The position numbers and the translations under genes are program-made. Under the pieces are notes generated by a model. It worked only from the letters and a program-made list of their open reading frames with translations. It was not told the origin of the DNA and did no database searches. A DNA stretch of 64,000 bases from Acrasis kona (Eukaryota > Heterolobosea > Eutetramitea > Acrasida > Acrasidae): the NCBI GenBank assembly GCA_026419775.2, contig JAOPGA020000356.1, positions 40,375-104,374 on the forward strand. Direction: 5' to 3'. Positions 30,353 to 40,661 of this stretch are shown here, piece after piece (position 1 is the stretch's first letter; each line of letters opens with the position of its first letter).

Positions 30353-31270
30353 TTATTGTGGAGAAACTACTGGGCCGGATGTCTCCTTTTCAGTCTTCTT
30401 GCCCTTCTTGCCACCTTTCTTTCCTTTCTTACCGCTCTTCTTTCCCTTCTTGTGGTGCTTCTTTCCCTTCTTGTGGTGTTTCTTGCCCTTCTTGCCACTC
30501 TTCTTTCCTTTCTTACCACTCTTTTTTCCTTTTCTGCCCTTCATGCCACCTTTCTTTCCCTTTCTGCCCTTCTTTCCGTGTCTTTTACCACCCTTCTTTC
30601 CTCTTCTGCACTTTCTGTTAATCTTTTTGGCGAACTTGTGGGTCTTCTTGGCCTTCTTTAATGCCTTCTTGGCCTTGACTACAGAGGTCTTGGCCTTCTT
30701 GCTCTTCTTGTTCTTCTTGAGTGCCTTCTTTGCCTTCTTCAACCTTCTGGCGGCTCTACGAACTGATTTTCTTGTCTTCTTCAAAAGTTTCCTAGATCTT
30801 CTGCATTTCTTTACACGCTTGTAGCTTTTGCGGGATAGCTTGTGTAGAAGGTTCTTCAAGTGTCTCTTTGAGGCTCTGTATCTTCTGTTTGCCTTCTTGA
30901 TCTTGTGTAAGAGGGACTTTCTGGCACTCTTTCTGGCATTCTTTCTGGTGTGCTTCTTTCCGTGTCTCTTGTTGTGTTTTCTTCCCTTCTTGTGGTGTTT
31001 CTTTCCCTTCTTGGTGTGTTTCTTTGCTTTCTTTCCACTCTTCTTTCCCTTCTTATGGTGTTTCTTTCCCTTCTTTCCGTGTTTTTTTCCCTTCTTGTGT
31101 GATACATGCTTCTTGGCGTGTTTACCATGATGCTTTCCTTTGCCTGCAGATGGCTTTGAGGTGGCAGCCAAAGTAGAAGCCAAAGTGGAGGTGGACTCTG
31201 CGAAGGCGGTCTCCACCATGAGGAGGACCACCACCATCATGATCAAGTACACTAGAAGGGACTTGTTCAT
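30353..31270 (-). CDS. Secreted extreme lysine-rich repeat protein
   Basis: 305 residues, no intron. A clean signal peptide (LLVYLIMMVVVLLMVETAFA) is followed by a short Ser/Thr/Ala spacer. Almost all the rest consists of Lys, Gly, His and Arg, with repeats such as KKGKKHHKKGKKSGKKGKK in two blocks (about 45-105 and 235-295). A central Lys/Arg/Ala region at 110-230 resembles a histone H1-like helix and contains two Cys. It is not a histone, since it carries a secretion signal. Such polycations bind polyanions (DNA, polyphosphate, sulphated glycans, silica), so a wall, cyst or extracellular matrix role is inference. Phe/Leu-rich ORFs on the opposite strand are shadows of the Lys codons. Confidence 0.8.
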   Translation of the reverse strand: MNKSLLVYLIMMVVVLLMVETAFAESTSTLASTLAATSKPSAGKGKHHGKHAKKHVSHKKGKKHGKKGKKHHKKGKKSGKKAKKHTKKGKKHHKKGRKHNKRHGKKHTRKNARKSARKSLLHKIKKANRRYRASKRHLKNLLHKLSRKSYKRVKKCRRSRKLLKKTRKSVRRAARRLKKAKKALKKNKKSKKAKTSVVKAKKALKKAKKTHKFAKKINRKCRRGKKGGKRHGKKGRKGKKGGMKGRKGKKSGKKGKKSGKKGKKHHKKGKKHHKKGKKSGKKGKKGGKKGKKTEKETSGPVVSPQ

Positions 31271-31339
31271 TTTCTACGTTAACTATACTTCTGGTTGCTG
31301 TCAATTGTCAATTTATACTCATAAACTTTGTCAATCATG

Positions 31340-31581
31340 ATGTCGGAGGAATTAAAATCTTCTCCATTCAAGGAGAAATTTAACGCATCGGAGGAAGAAA
31401 ACACTAATTTAATCAGATGCAGGACACAAGAGTCTTTAACAAGCCATACAATCACAGTTGTCATGTTGTCAACATCGTCGGTGCGTAAGTGTCGGACTAT
31501 AGTTGGTTGTGGACCATCATTGATAAACTCGGAGAACTTCAAACAACATAAAATATAGTTAACATGAAGAAAAAAAGCCAA
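31340..31581 (-). pseudogene. Possible C-terminal fragment of a PP2C phosphatase
   Basis: A minus-strand frame contains VRHLRTDDVDNMTTVIVWLV. This resembles the last conserved strand of PP2C phosphatases (xDNMTxVIV) followed by a short Ser/Asp-rich tail. Upstream sequence (31582-32200) shows no other PP2C motif, so the copy is incomplete. It may equally be chance, since the match is only about 12 residues. Confidence 0.2.
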
Positions 31582-32251
31582 TGGTAGTTTAGTATCTTAA
31601 TGAAATGGTGCCATGCTGAATACTAAAATGTCGAATGAAAATGCCCATGGCAATGATGCTTCAGCACTTGAATTTGCTATGCCTATAAAATTTACGATTC
31701 TATTCTGTTGCTCAATTACATTTCATCATTGATGGCCTCTTGAAATGTTTTCGTAAAACTCCTTTTCATACAATTCTTGAGGTGCAAAGCATGAATTGAA
31801 TTCTCATCATTAATCATTGATGGGTTTTCAAATTCAAAGCTTATAGTAATATTAAAACTCCTTCATTTTGTTAATGTAAACAGCACAGCGCCTTCTTTTC
31901 TATTATAATTTGTTTCATCCCTATTGGATCAATCAATGAGTAATCTGTTTGATTGGATTTGCTTCTTCCGAGATTTCTCGTATGCTAAGCGCTCCTCATT
32001 TGACATGGAAACAGTGAGGAGTGTTCACATTGATCAGCATGTTGCGCTAAAAATCTTCGCCGAATTCATTAGCGCGTTACAATAAGTACTCCATATTCCC
32101 TAGAAGTGAATACCCCAATAAAAGTGAGAATTGGCGATAATACTACCGATTCATGATAACCTCTTGGTCCAAAATGTTGTAAGATTTAATTGATAACTAT
32201 CTACGTGTTGGTCAACTTTCCTTTTGCCTAGAACAGGACATTTTTTTTGCA
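31582..32251. other. Intergenic stretch, no supported gene
   Basis: AT-rich sequence between the lysine-rich gene and RER1. I checked both strands for splice-joined exons and RNA landmarks and saw nothing convincing. Confidence 0.5.
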
Positions 32252-33043
32252 ATGTACGATATAGAGAGGGAGTCGCAGAACAAGATTGCTAAGGCATATC
32301 AAAGATTCTCTATGAGATATCAAGCATTTCTAGACAGGTAATATTACATTTGCTGTTTGGCTCATCAATGTTTTAGAATCAATGGTCAAAAGGCATTACG
32401 TTGGTCTGTTCTTGCAGTTTTGTACCTTTTATACTTTGTCAGAGTATTTTATTATCAAGGATGGTATATTGTTACCTACGGTCTTGGCATTTACATTTTA
32501 AACTTGTTGATTGCCTTTTTGTCACCCAAGATCGATCCTGAATTGGAAAATGACGACGACGAAAACTTCGATCCTGTCCTTCCAACTGGAGGGACCCCAA
32601 AGAAATCAAAAGATGACGAGTTTAGACCGTTTGTTAGAAGGCTACCAGAATTCAAGTTTTGGTATTCTCTAGCAAAGGCAATTGTAGTAAGTTTGTTCTT
32701 GAGCAGCACGCGCCTCTTCGACATTCCCGTCTTCTGGCCTATCCTACTAGGTTACTTCATCATCTTGTTCGCAATCACCATGCGCAAACAAATCAGTCAC
32801 ATGATCAAGCACAAGTACCTTCCATGGTCATCTGGAAAGAAGAAGTACGATTTCAAGCAAGCGGGCGCATCCCAAGCAAACGTCTCCCCTAACAATGCTT
32901 ACTACAACGCACCTCAACAACAGTCAGTTGGAATTACAACATCATTTTCAGCGCCAAAACCAGGAGCAGGATTAGGAGCCTTCCAAACACAACCAATGCA
33001 ACCACAAAGCACACTAACCATGTACATGCCACAAACAAAATAA
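32252..33043 (+). CDS. RER1: RER1 homologue, ER-retrieval receptor of the Golgi
   Basis: Exons 32252-32337 and 32377-33043 encode 250 residues. The family order is clear: YQRFSMRYQAFLDRINGQKALRW over the splice, VFYYQGWYIVTYGLGIYILN, LIAFLSPKIDPE, FRPFVRRLPEFKFWYSLAKA, FFDIPVFWPILLGYF-like segment (here LFDIPVFWPILLGYFI), and MRKQISHMIKHKYLPW. Four membrane spans are expected. RER1 returns ER membrane proteins from the cis-Golgi in COPI vesicles. The C-terminal tail is extended by about 60 residues rich in Pro, Gln and Ala, which is unusual for the family and may carry a sorting function. Confidence 0.92.
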
Positions 33044-33057
33044 AAAAAATGTTTCTT

Positions 33058-34465
33058 CTACAATTTTTGTTTTATTGGTTGTACATTCTTCTCTTGCATA
33101 TCCGCCAAGACTTGTTTGGCTGCTCTCTCTCCGCTCTCAAGACCTCCTTGTATTGTTGAATACGCATGAAGAGATGTTCCTTCTCCTGCAAAGTAAATCC
33201 TGTTATCTACGCTCTTGCTCAGTACATTCCTCGGATGATGTTCTGCATCCCATCTCCTTCCCTTTGCAACTTTGCTAAAAGAATAAGCACCAAAAACCGT
33301 TGGACAATCTCTTCTCCAGTCAAAAACTTTTCCTTTTACAAAACCATCTTGATGCATGGGAACATTATACATTTCGCTCACTAGCTGTCTAAATTCTTGA
33401 ATAATGTGATGATCGGAAACTTGATTCTTGACTGCTGAGCTAGACTTGTCTCCTGTGGTGAAGCCGTTAATGATGAAAAGTCCATCCGAAGTAGTGTGTG
33501 CGCCAGGGAACCATATTTGAGCAATGTTGGAGTGATCGGAAACGAAAATGAGATTCTTTCCCTTGTTGGTTGTTTGTTCGTGCCAGATGGGTTTCTTGTA
33601 CATCAAGTGAACTTTCATTCCAGAGTCCATTCCCAACATGTGATCGATGGCATATTGTGTATCTTGAGGTAACGAAGGTGTGAATTTGATTCCGTATGGT
33701 TCGTGTCTTCTGTGTAGGATGGAAATGGGAACCGTTACAATGACATAATCACAAGTGATGAAACCATCGTTGATCACAATGTGTTTTTCGTTTGTGTAGT
33801 CAATAGTATGTATTGTTTGGTTGAGCAGGACTCTTTGTAACGGCTTCGATAAATGTTCCATCACTTGTGTCATGCTGTGACCTTTACAGAGTTGGTAATT
33901 TCTACAGCCAAATGTCCAACTTTCATTCTCTAAGGTGTGACCTAAAATAGATTGTGAGTCAAGATTAGTACCGTTGGTCCTCATCAGTCTAGAATCTAGA
34001 AGGGATGCAACCTCAGGACCCATGTTGTTGACTTCAAGATATTCACGGCAGCTCATGTCGTTGGTTGTGGATAGCTTTGATTCATCCAACATCGAATCAA
34101 TGACATTGTGTAAATTTTGAATGACTTTGTCTTCGTGGTTAAGGAATTTCTTGTTGTGGTAGTATTGAATGCCTTCGCCTGTTTCTACATCAAATGCGAG
34201 CTTTTTTTTAATGTTGAGTTGGTCAACCAGTTTGGACAGAAGAGAGTTGTCGCCGTGGATAAATTCTGCCCCGAGTTCTACGCCATGTGAGTTCGTTCGC
34301 ACTCTTCCTCCAAGTCTATTGGATGCCTCACATAAAATGTAGTCATGCTTCAAACCCATATTATGCAGATAGTGTGCTGCATAAATACCAGCAGCTCCTC
34401 CTCCGATTATGCAAACCTAATGATCAATTAAATTGGACATATCTAACAAACCTTTGTGTGCATTT
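33058..34465 (-). CDS. FAD-dependent amine oxidase (polyamine oxidase/LSD1-like fold)
   Basis: Exon 1 is only 12 nt (34454-34465) and exon 2 is 33058-34416. Together they encode 456 residues beginning MHTKVCIIGGGAAGIYAAHYL, with the Rossmann GxGxxG and then CEASNRLGGRVRT, the FAD-binding fingerprint. GAEFIHGDNS, DYVIVTVPISILHRRH (the dinucleotide second half), WRRDCPTVFGAYSFSKVAKG and RIYFAGEGTSLHAYSTIQGGLESGERAA complete the family signature. No SWIRM or chromatin domain and no signal peptide, so a cytosolic or peroxisomal polyamine oxidase is more likely than a histone demethylase. It probably oxidises spermine/spermidine or acetyl derivatives, producing hydrogen peroxide. Confidence 0.88.
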
Positions 34466-34945
34466 TGTCAATTAGTTGATTGTAATAAGAATGGATCCGT
34501 CACTCTGAACCAATGTCAGGGGGATATTCTTCTTGAGAATGCAGCTAAACGCCTCAAATCAATACAAGGGTATTATGGCTAATTAAATTTACGTTGAAAA
34601 CACCATAAATCATGTAGTCTTTTTCAAATATGTCTGTAAACTCACTACTATTGTCTACAATATGCAAATTATATAGGACTTTCAAAAGCACCAGATTCTA
34701 CTAAGTTCGTTCCTTAAAAATAAACTGATTGTTTCATTTAAGACTTTCAGTGTTCTTGAATACTGTCGTGGTTATCAAAATAGATTGTTTTTTCTTGAAT
34801 GGAAAATGATACCAACGCAATCATCCGGATCATCTTCACCCACAAAAAGTGAATCAAAGAACACAGGTCCATGGGCCAAATTGACTAACGCTTGATGATA
34901 TCAGGTTTATTATTGTAAAAGGCAACCAAAACAACTTCTCACACG
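34466..34945. other. Intergenic stretch, nothing found
   Basis: A divergent promoter region between the amine oxidase and the small basic protein. No gene, repeat or RNA was seen. Confidence 0.5.
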
Positions 34946-35452
34946 ATGCCAAACATCAACAAATACATTCCATACAAAGACAAGCCTGGGTTGGTGAAAC
35001 AATTTTTAGCAACACTACCATATTCTGCTCGGTTTATGGTAATTAATGGAAAATGGCAAAATCCCAAGTTCAACCACAGAAAACTAAAGGGATTGAAGCT
35101 CGCTGCTGATTATCATGGATTACCATTTCCAAACGAACTTTTAGAAAAGAAGAAACCTGAATTGGATAACCCCGCATGGTATTCGAAACATGGTTTCATA
35201 AAACCATTCAAAGGAGATTCACTCGAGCGTAAACATGACAAACGCATTGATGATGTTGTAGAGACACTTAAGACAATGCCTACTAAACTAGAGAAGCTCC
35301 GTCAAGATGAGATGAACCGTCGCTATCAAGATTTCATGGACTTGGGTCTTTATGGAAAGGTTCAGCCAAACACAAACATGGGCAAGCTTGTGTATGGAGC
35401 GAAGGATAAGAAAGGAGGTAAGAGTAAGAATAACGCGAAGAAGAAGAAATAA
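34946..35452 (+). CDS. Small basic protein, possible mitochondrial ribosomal protein (mL59-like)
   Basis: 168 residues, no intron, strongly basic with a Lys-rich tail (GGKSKNNAKKKK). The N-terminal half reads LVKQFLATLPYSARFMV, NGKWQNPKFNHRKLKGLKLAADYHGLPFP. This resembles the short motif of fungal mL59/Mrpl25 (a LP..R stretch, then GKW..PK..RR...KLA...G). The C-terminal half is helical (DDVVETLKTMPTKLEKLRQDE). The ribosomal assignment rests on a short motif and is tentative; a nucleolar or RNA-binding protein is an alternative. Confidence 0.4.
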   Translation: MPNINKYIPYKDKPGLVKQFLATLPYSARFMVINGKWQNPKFNHRKLKGLKLAADYHGLPFPNELLEKKKPELDNPAWYSKHGFIKPFKGDSLERKHDKRIDDVVETLKTMPTKLEKLRQDEMNRRYQDFMDLGLYGKVQPNTNMGKLVYGAKDKKGGKSKNNAKKKK

Positions 35453-36249
35453 ATGTAATTAATGTAATTTTTGCTGAAACATGAAATATGCAGATTACTT
35501 CTTTATAAATTTTGGTTGGTGTACTTTTTAAAACTTTGATTTCTTCCATTTCGGCACTCGAAAGCATGGATTTTTTTATGTCTGCAAGGACAAAACAATG
35601 TGCATTTTACAAATTGGATGGTTTGTGGTAACACCTATCGAAGAGGTGACGACATGAGAGCTTCTACGTGTCATGTGTAATCAATCAAAATAGTTCGGTT
35701 GTATTTAATCTGAATTGCAATCAAATACTGTAGTAGCTTAAACAAATCCGTGAATCAATTTAATGCCCTGTCATGCATTTTTTAGTGTTTTGGTAGGTAT
35801 TGATACATTTTCCGAAATGGCTAATTGGTGTCACAATTTACGAGCTACTAGTTTATTAAATCGTACTCACGAGTACGTACGAGTACATTGACTGTCTAGG
35901 TGATTCTTCAATTAAGTAATTTAATATGCTGATTTCATGCACAGCTATTGCTCTCCAGAAATTCTACAGATTAATCTGTATTGATGTTTTTTCGATTAAC
36001 CCAGTCTCAACGGCTATACTTATACAGTATAAAAGACCTGTACTAGTAATATCCATCAAGTTACCATCTACGTTGCCTGTTCATAATTCTCCAGATATTT
36101 TGATATATTAGAACTTGATTTCTCCATTTGTACGAATTGCTCGCATTTGATTTTCGGATGTTTTTCTCCTATCTACGAATGGAGTTCAACGGAACGGACT
36201 GATCCAAATAGCGCAATATTACCGAGTTCCACAGTTACACAACGCAACC
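35453..36249. other. Intergenic stretch with a small palindrome
   Basis: 35863-35876 is the palindrome-like GTACTC-AC-GAGTAC, overlapped by GTACGTACGAGTAC up to 35886. An ORF on the minus strand (near 35500-35570) reads MLSSAEMEEIKVLKSTPTK and looks protein-like but stops soon after. It could be an exon of an unresolved gene. Nothing else is supported. Confidence 0.3.
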
Positions 36250-36783
36250 ATGGGTCTAGCGAACAGCACCAACAACCATAAAGACGAAGAGACAGAGGAG
36301 GTTGAATCCCCGAGGACCTTCTCTGGGTCGTACAGCAACACTGCAGACTTGAGGTTAGAACCCATAACAAGGATACCTTTTAGCAGAAAGACCAAAGTGT
36401 CACCAATCGAGCTTCCCCAACAATCCATAACTATTACGATAGATGGAAGGTTGATGATACACAAAGTGCACGGATATCCATTCTATAACCTGCCATTTAC
36501 CTACAAACTACAGACCGGAGTTTGCGTAATAGATGTATTCCCCCCAGATGCATCAAGGTTTGTAGCCAAAATGCTAAGCTGGCGCAACATCCGAGACAAC
36601 AACTTTGACAACACGGAGCTCAAAAGCTCAAAGTCCCACATTGGTTTCGACATCAAACTAGCATCCTTCACCACAGATAGATACGATATAGAAATAACAC
36701 CGGACCCATTCTACGAAAGGCCCTCAACAAGTCCCATAGAAGTAAAAAGAAGAAACATCTTCTCAAGAGAGTACAAGCGGTGA
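36250..36783 (+). CDS. Hypothetical protein with N-myristoylation motif
   Basis: 177 residues, intronless. It begins MGLANSTNN: Gly at position 2 and Ser at position 6 fit the N-myristoyltransferase consensus, so membrane attachment by a lipid is likely. After a Ser/Thr/Glu-rich disordered region (10-55), residues 60-165 look like a beta-rich domain (QSITITIDGRLMIHKVHG, FTYKLQTGVCVIDVFP, HIGFDIKLASFTTDRYDIEI). The C terminus is basic (VKRRNIFSREYKR). No family was recognised. Function unknown. Confidence 0.55.
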   Translation: MGLANSTNNHKDEETEEVESPRTFSGSYSNTADLRLEPITRIPFSRKTKVSPIELPQQSITITIDGRLMIHKVHGYPFYNLPFTYKLQTGVCVIDVFPPDASRFVAKMLSWRNIRDNNFDNTELKSSKSHIGFDIKLASFTTDRYDIEITPDPFYERPSTSPIEVKRRNIFSREYKR

Positions 36784-36884
36784 CATCAATGTGAAACCAA
36801 TCGACTGTAATTGTAACATGTATAACAAACAACAAGACAAGAAAAAACACACTCATTACATAAATTATTGTATATTTACACCTT

Positions 36885-38051
36885 TTAAATACTTGTGCCT
36901 TGTAGTTTAGATACCTTTGTTGACGATCCTACCGGAAACGAAGGCGTCCCCGCACCACATCTATCCTCATTACTATGAGATTGAGTCGCAACAGGAGCTG
37001 CATTCTCCTTTACATTCAATGTTTCAGCTCTCTTGGTGAGCTCAGCAAAAGCCACTTTGGAATTGTTCGTTCTGTTCAAATAAGTAGAGATGTAGTTTCC
37101 TGCATCAATTAATTTGTTAAGGTCGATTCCCGTCGATATTCCCATTCCATGAAGCATGTAAACCACATCTTCGGTAGAAATGTTACCAGACGCTCCTTTG
37201 GCGTATGGACAGCCTCCTAATCCAGCCACGCTGCTGTCGACTGCATTGATTCCCATCTGTAGAGCGACGAGGATGTTGACGATGGCTTGACCGTAAGTGT
37301 TGTGAAAATGAACTGCAAGGTTCTCGCGAGGAACATGTTTTATTACATCGGCTAACATTGCCTGCGTAGAGCCTGGCGTTCCGGTGCCAATGGTGTCGCC
37401 AAGCGATATTTCGTAGCATCCCATGCTCGCAAGTTTGGACGAGACGTAGCTTACTGCAGATGGTTCAATGTGGCCTTCGTATGGACAACCGCAAACACAC
37501 GATACGTAGCCACGTACTTTAATGTTGTTCTTAACGGCCATCTCTGCTACTTCAGAATATCTTTTGATGCTTTCGTCCATTGTGCAGTTGATGTTTTTTA
37601 GAGAAAATGTGTTTGAGGCTGCCAGGAAAATGGCAACTTCCTTCGCACCTACTTCGATTGCCTTCTCAAGACCTTTGACATTAGGGGTTAATACTGGATA
37701 GGTTACATCGGGCGCTTTTTCTATTCCCAAATAAACATCAGACGAGTCTCCCATCTATAGAGAGGTTAGAAATTATTTGTATTAAACATTTACCTGAGGA
37801 ACCCACTTGGGAGACACAAAACTAGTGGCTTCTATAACTTTTAAGCCCGTATCTGATAGTTTATTGATAAAGTTTATCTTGACGTTTGTTGGAACGATTC
37901 TTTTTTCATTCTGAAGTCCATCTCTTGGACCAACTTCAATCATTTTGACAAAATCTGGAAGTTTTCCGGATGGAGATGATAGCATTGCATGGTATTTCCG
38001 TTGATTGTGAATGCTTGTGTGTGCTAATCTTGTGCATCTTGCTAATGACAT
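36885..38051 (-). CDS. HMGCL: Hydroxymethylglutaryl-CoA lyase, mitochondrial
   Basis: Exons 37794-38051 and 36885-37754 encode 375 residues. The N terminus ([17 protein letters not shown]) looks like a mitochondrial presequence. Signatures: [15 protein letters not shown] (metal/substrate Arg and Asp), [14 protein letters not shown] over the splice, [32 protein letters not shown], and the catalytic loop [14 protein letters not shown] with its essential Cys. It cleaves HMG-CoA to acetyl-CoA and acetoacetate, the last step of leucine breakdown and of ketone body formation. The C-terminal 40 residues are an added low-complexity tail ([15 protein letters not shown]). Confidence 0.93.
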
Positions 38052-38154
38052 TGTTTCAAAAATAGAATGTTATTATATAATCAATCAAAATCAAAAGCTA
38101 TCGAATATTTTTTATTATTACACAATCCTCTTTTGTACTCATGTGAAGTCAGTG

Positions 38155-39024
38155 TCATGACAGCATAACTCCTGTAAAATGTGTTTCATACAGTGGTCTT
38201 TGTAGCTCGGTTGGTGTGATTTGTAGGTGTTTGTGGTAGTGTTCTGGTACTAGATGACCCAAAACACATCCACAATTTCTATATCTGCCGTTAAATCGTT
38301 CAAAGTTGTGCTGCAAAAGTGCGGTTTTAAGGTATTTAGAGCTTGTTTGGATCTTTAGTCTTTTTGCTCTTGACTCCCATATACGATTATTGTTGGAACT
38401 CAGGACATAAAATTTGGAGCAGGTCGAGCCTGCACTTAATAGGTCGTATAGGTTCAAAAAGCTTAATATTTTGAGAATGCAGGAATGATTTAACATCTTG
38501 AACTTCTCGTTAACATCGGTCGTTGGTTTGAACACGGTTGGTTGAAATCTACTGACGCATTTTAGCATGTGTGTTATATAATCTATAGTCTTTTTTGATG
38601 GTCGGGCTTTTGTAAGAACATCTATTGCTGATGGGGCAGGAATCGAACTGCAGGGTACTTTTTTAACCAAGACATCTCTCCATTTAAATATACGTTTTGT
38701 TCGATAGGAACTGTATTTTCTTACGATTCCTCCCGTGAAAGGGTCATGCACAACCTCGACATCACCTTCGCCGACCTCTATCTCTTTGTAGCTGCTGTCG
38801 ATAGTTTCTATATCTAATGCATATGTATTGCACATTGAAAAAAGTAGAACGTATAACGACTTCGACAAGTGAATGAATGTAACGTCCAAACAATCTGACT
38901 CAAAAAGGGATTGGAGAACAAAATAAAGACCGATGATCCATCTGTTCGGTGCGCTGTTCTTTTTTAATACATCTCTCAACTGTGGAATCATCTCCGTCAT
39001 CGAATCAACATGCCAATGGAACAC
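38155..39024 (-). CDS. F-box protein (5' end uncertain)
   Basis: About 289 residues are open to 39024. The first ATG in frame is at 39000, and upstream a likely exon ending DVLYLCYTRFHF near 39085-39140 can be joined by a GTGACC...AACAG intron, so the true start is probably further upstream. The F-box is C-terminal: SCILKILSFLNLYDLLSAGSTCSKFYVLSSNNNRIW at about 195-232 (given here as two parts of one motif; key residues are L/I spacing, S.C..F and the closing W). F-box proteins bring substrates to SCF ubiquitin ligases through Skp1. The N-terminal domain, with aromatic and basic stretches, is not recognised. It is divergent from the gene at 39209. Confidence 0.6.
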   Translation of the reverse strand: MFHWHVDSMTEMIPQLRDVLKKNSAPNRWIIGLYFVLQSLFESDCLDVTFIHLSKSLYVLLFSMCNTYALDIETIDSSYKEIEVGEGDVEVVHDPFTGGIVRKYSSYRTKRIFKWRDVLVKKVPCSSIPAPSAIDVLTKARPSKKTIDYITHMLKCVSRFQPTVFKPTTDVNEKFKMLNHSCILKILSFLNLYDLLSAGSTCSKFYVLSSNNNRIWESRAKRLKIQTSSKYLKTALLQHNFERFNGRYRNCGCVLGHLVPEHYHKHLQITPTELQRPLYETHFTGVMLS

Positions 39025-39208
39025 AAAAAATAATAATTCTGTTAAGAAATGGTTAGATTAATTCTCCGGTGTCGGGTCACTGAAGTGAAATCTTGTGTAA
39101 CATAAATAAAGCACATCTGATGAATCATTCTGGAATAAAATAACCTCTACAAGTTTCTTTTCTATGAAAGTCGTGTAATGCGCCTAGTCTTATGGTCAAC
39201 TTCATAAC

Positions 39209-39987
39209 ATGCAAAGCGAACCAGTGACAGAGGCTGAGGTGCAATCAATCTCACCAGCAAAGAAAAATAAAAAAATTACTCCAAAAATTCAAGCTGAGGG
39301 AGTTGTCGCTATAGATAATGTAGCAATAGAGGATATCCTTGAGGTTGGTCAAAATTTCAAACATGAAACTAACTCTATTAGTTTGTATTTCCAAAAATAA
39401 GCCAGTCTTTAATTAAAACTGGGCCTAGACTTTACATGCTATGTGAGCATATTAGCCGACTTGCTAAAGTGGAGGCTACTGGCCAAGTTGTATTATTGGG
39501 AGGAAACTATAAATTTATGAAACCTTTAAATGCATATGAAATGAAACTATCTCTTCAGGAGATTGAGAAACAGTTTTACATGGATGTGTACCCTGTAAGA
39601 ATTTCTGAAAAATCATTTTATTAAGAGATTTCCATGTAGGGTCGCATCAACATACTGTCTGATTATGATGTTAATCAAATTAAAACTTACAGCAACAAAT
39701 CAGTAGAAGATGCATTAGTTTACACTATGGAGGAGGTTGTTCACATGTTGACAAGTGATAGAATAAAAAGAGGTCCAAATGAGAACGAGCAGCATTACTG
39801 GCAGAGATTGATCAATTTAGATCGCAGTGAAAGAATCAAAGAACTTCAAAAAGCGACACCAAATATGGATTCTTTTAGGATAAAGAAGCAGAAGGATTGG
39901 GACAAGACATGTTGTCTAAAAAATACTGGAACAGGATCATATGTTACAACAAGTAAATCTGTTCAAAGATCTTTAACAGATTTTTGA
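39209..39987 (+). CDS. Conserved-looking unknown protein, three exons
   Basis: Exons 39209-39384, 39429-39594 and 39640-39987 give 229 residues in a single clean frame. The N terminus is basic and charged (SPAKKNKKITPKIQ). The core has LYMLCEHISRLAKVEATGQV, LLGGNYKFMKPLNAYEM and GRINILSDYDVNQIKTYS. The C terminus is charged and helical, ending LKNTGTGSYVTTSKSVQRSLTDF. The sharp hydrophobic/charged pattern and the intron phases say it is a real gene. I do not recognise the family and assign no function. Confidence 0.6.
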
Positions 39988-40661
39988 AATCTATAAAAAT
40001 AAGCTGCACAATGATTACAAGATTTCCAATAAAAACCATTATCGTTGGCTTTTGATATTAATGGAGCGAGCGGTTTATACCAATTTCTTATCATTATTGG
40101 GATGGCCTGGGCGGAGATTTAGAGGAAAATCGAAGAGACATCATTTATTAATTAAATTTATAAAAGCTTTTGATCGCTGTTAGTTGAAGCTGCCCTTTAC
40201 GCAAGGCATTCCTATCACGTAGACACTGGCGTTCCAGTTGTTTATCTACGCTCAAAAATATTTGACACTCTTATTGTAGAGCTAGAGGAATTATAAAGCA
40301 TCTATCGTGAAAAAATACGAGCCTTCCAAGTACAAAACGAAATGTGGTGCAAGTTTGATCAAGTTATTAATTCAACTACCATCCAGAGAGGATGGAATTT
40401 TGTGATCGCTTCTCGCGTCCGCATTCTTATACACACGGTATAATAGCAATATGAATGGAATGTCGTGTTATTTAGAATACGAGATTTCACTTCGTAATGT
40501 CAGTAAAAATTTGCATTTAAAGCAGTTTTGATTTAAAGGACAGGACTGTAGTTCTATTATGTACATGGTCTTGTTATGGTCTTATCCTTTTTAGATTTTT
40601 TTCTGTAAAAGTCACCGAACTTTGTTTCATCCAATATTTCTCTCACATCCATCAATAAACA
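39988..40661. other. Region with a decayed coding remnant (about 40180-40445)
   Basis: On the plus strand a reading frame runs from about 40187 (EAALYARHSYHVDTGVPVVYL) through one in-frame TAA to about 40442 (QRGWNFVIASRVRILIHTV). The composition is protein-like on both sides of the stop, suggesting a pseudogene or an exon of an unmodelled gene. No ATG was found in place. The rest of the gap is AT-rich without features. Confidence 0.3.

Noticed and set aside
30305-31130. Long Phe/Leu/Pro-rich plus-strand ORFs
   Set aside because: They are the complement of the Lys codons (AAG/AAA) in the secreted lysine-rich gene and have unnatural composition.
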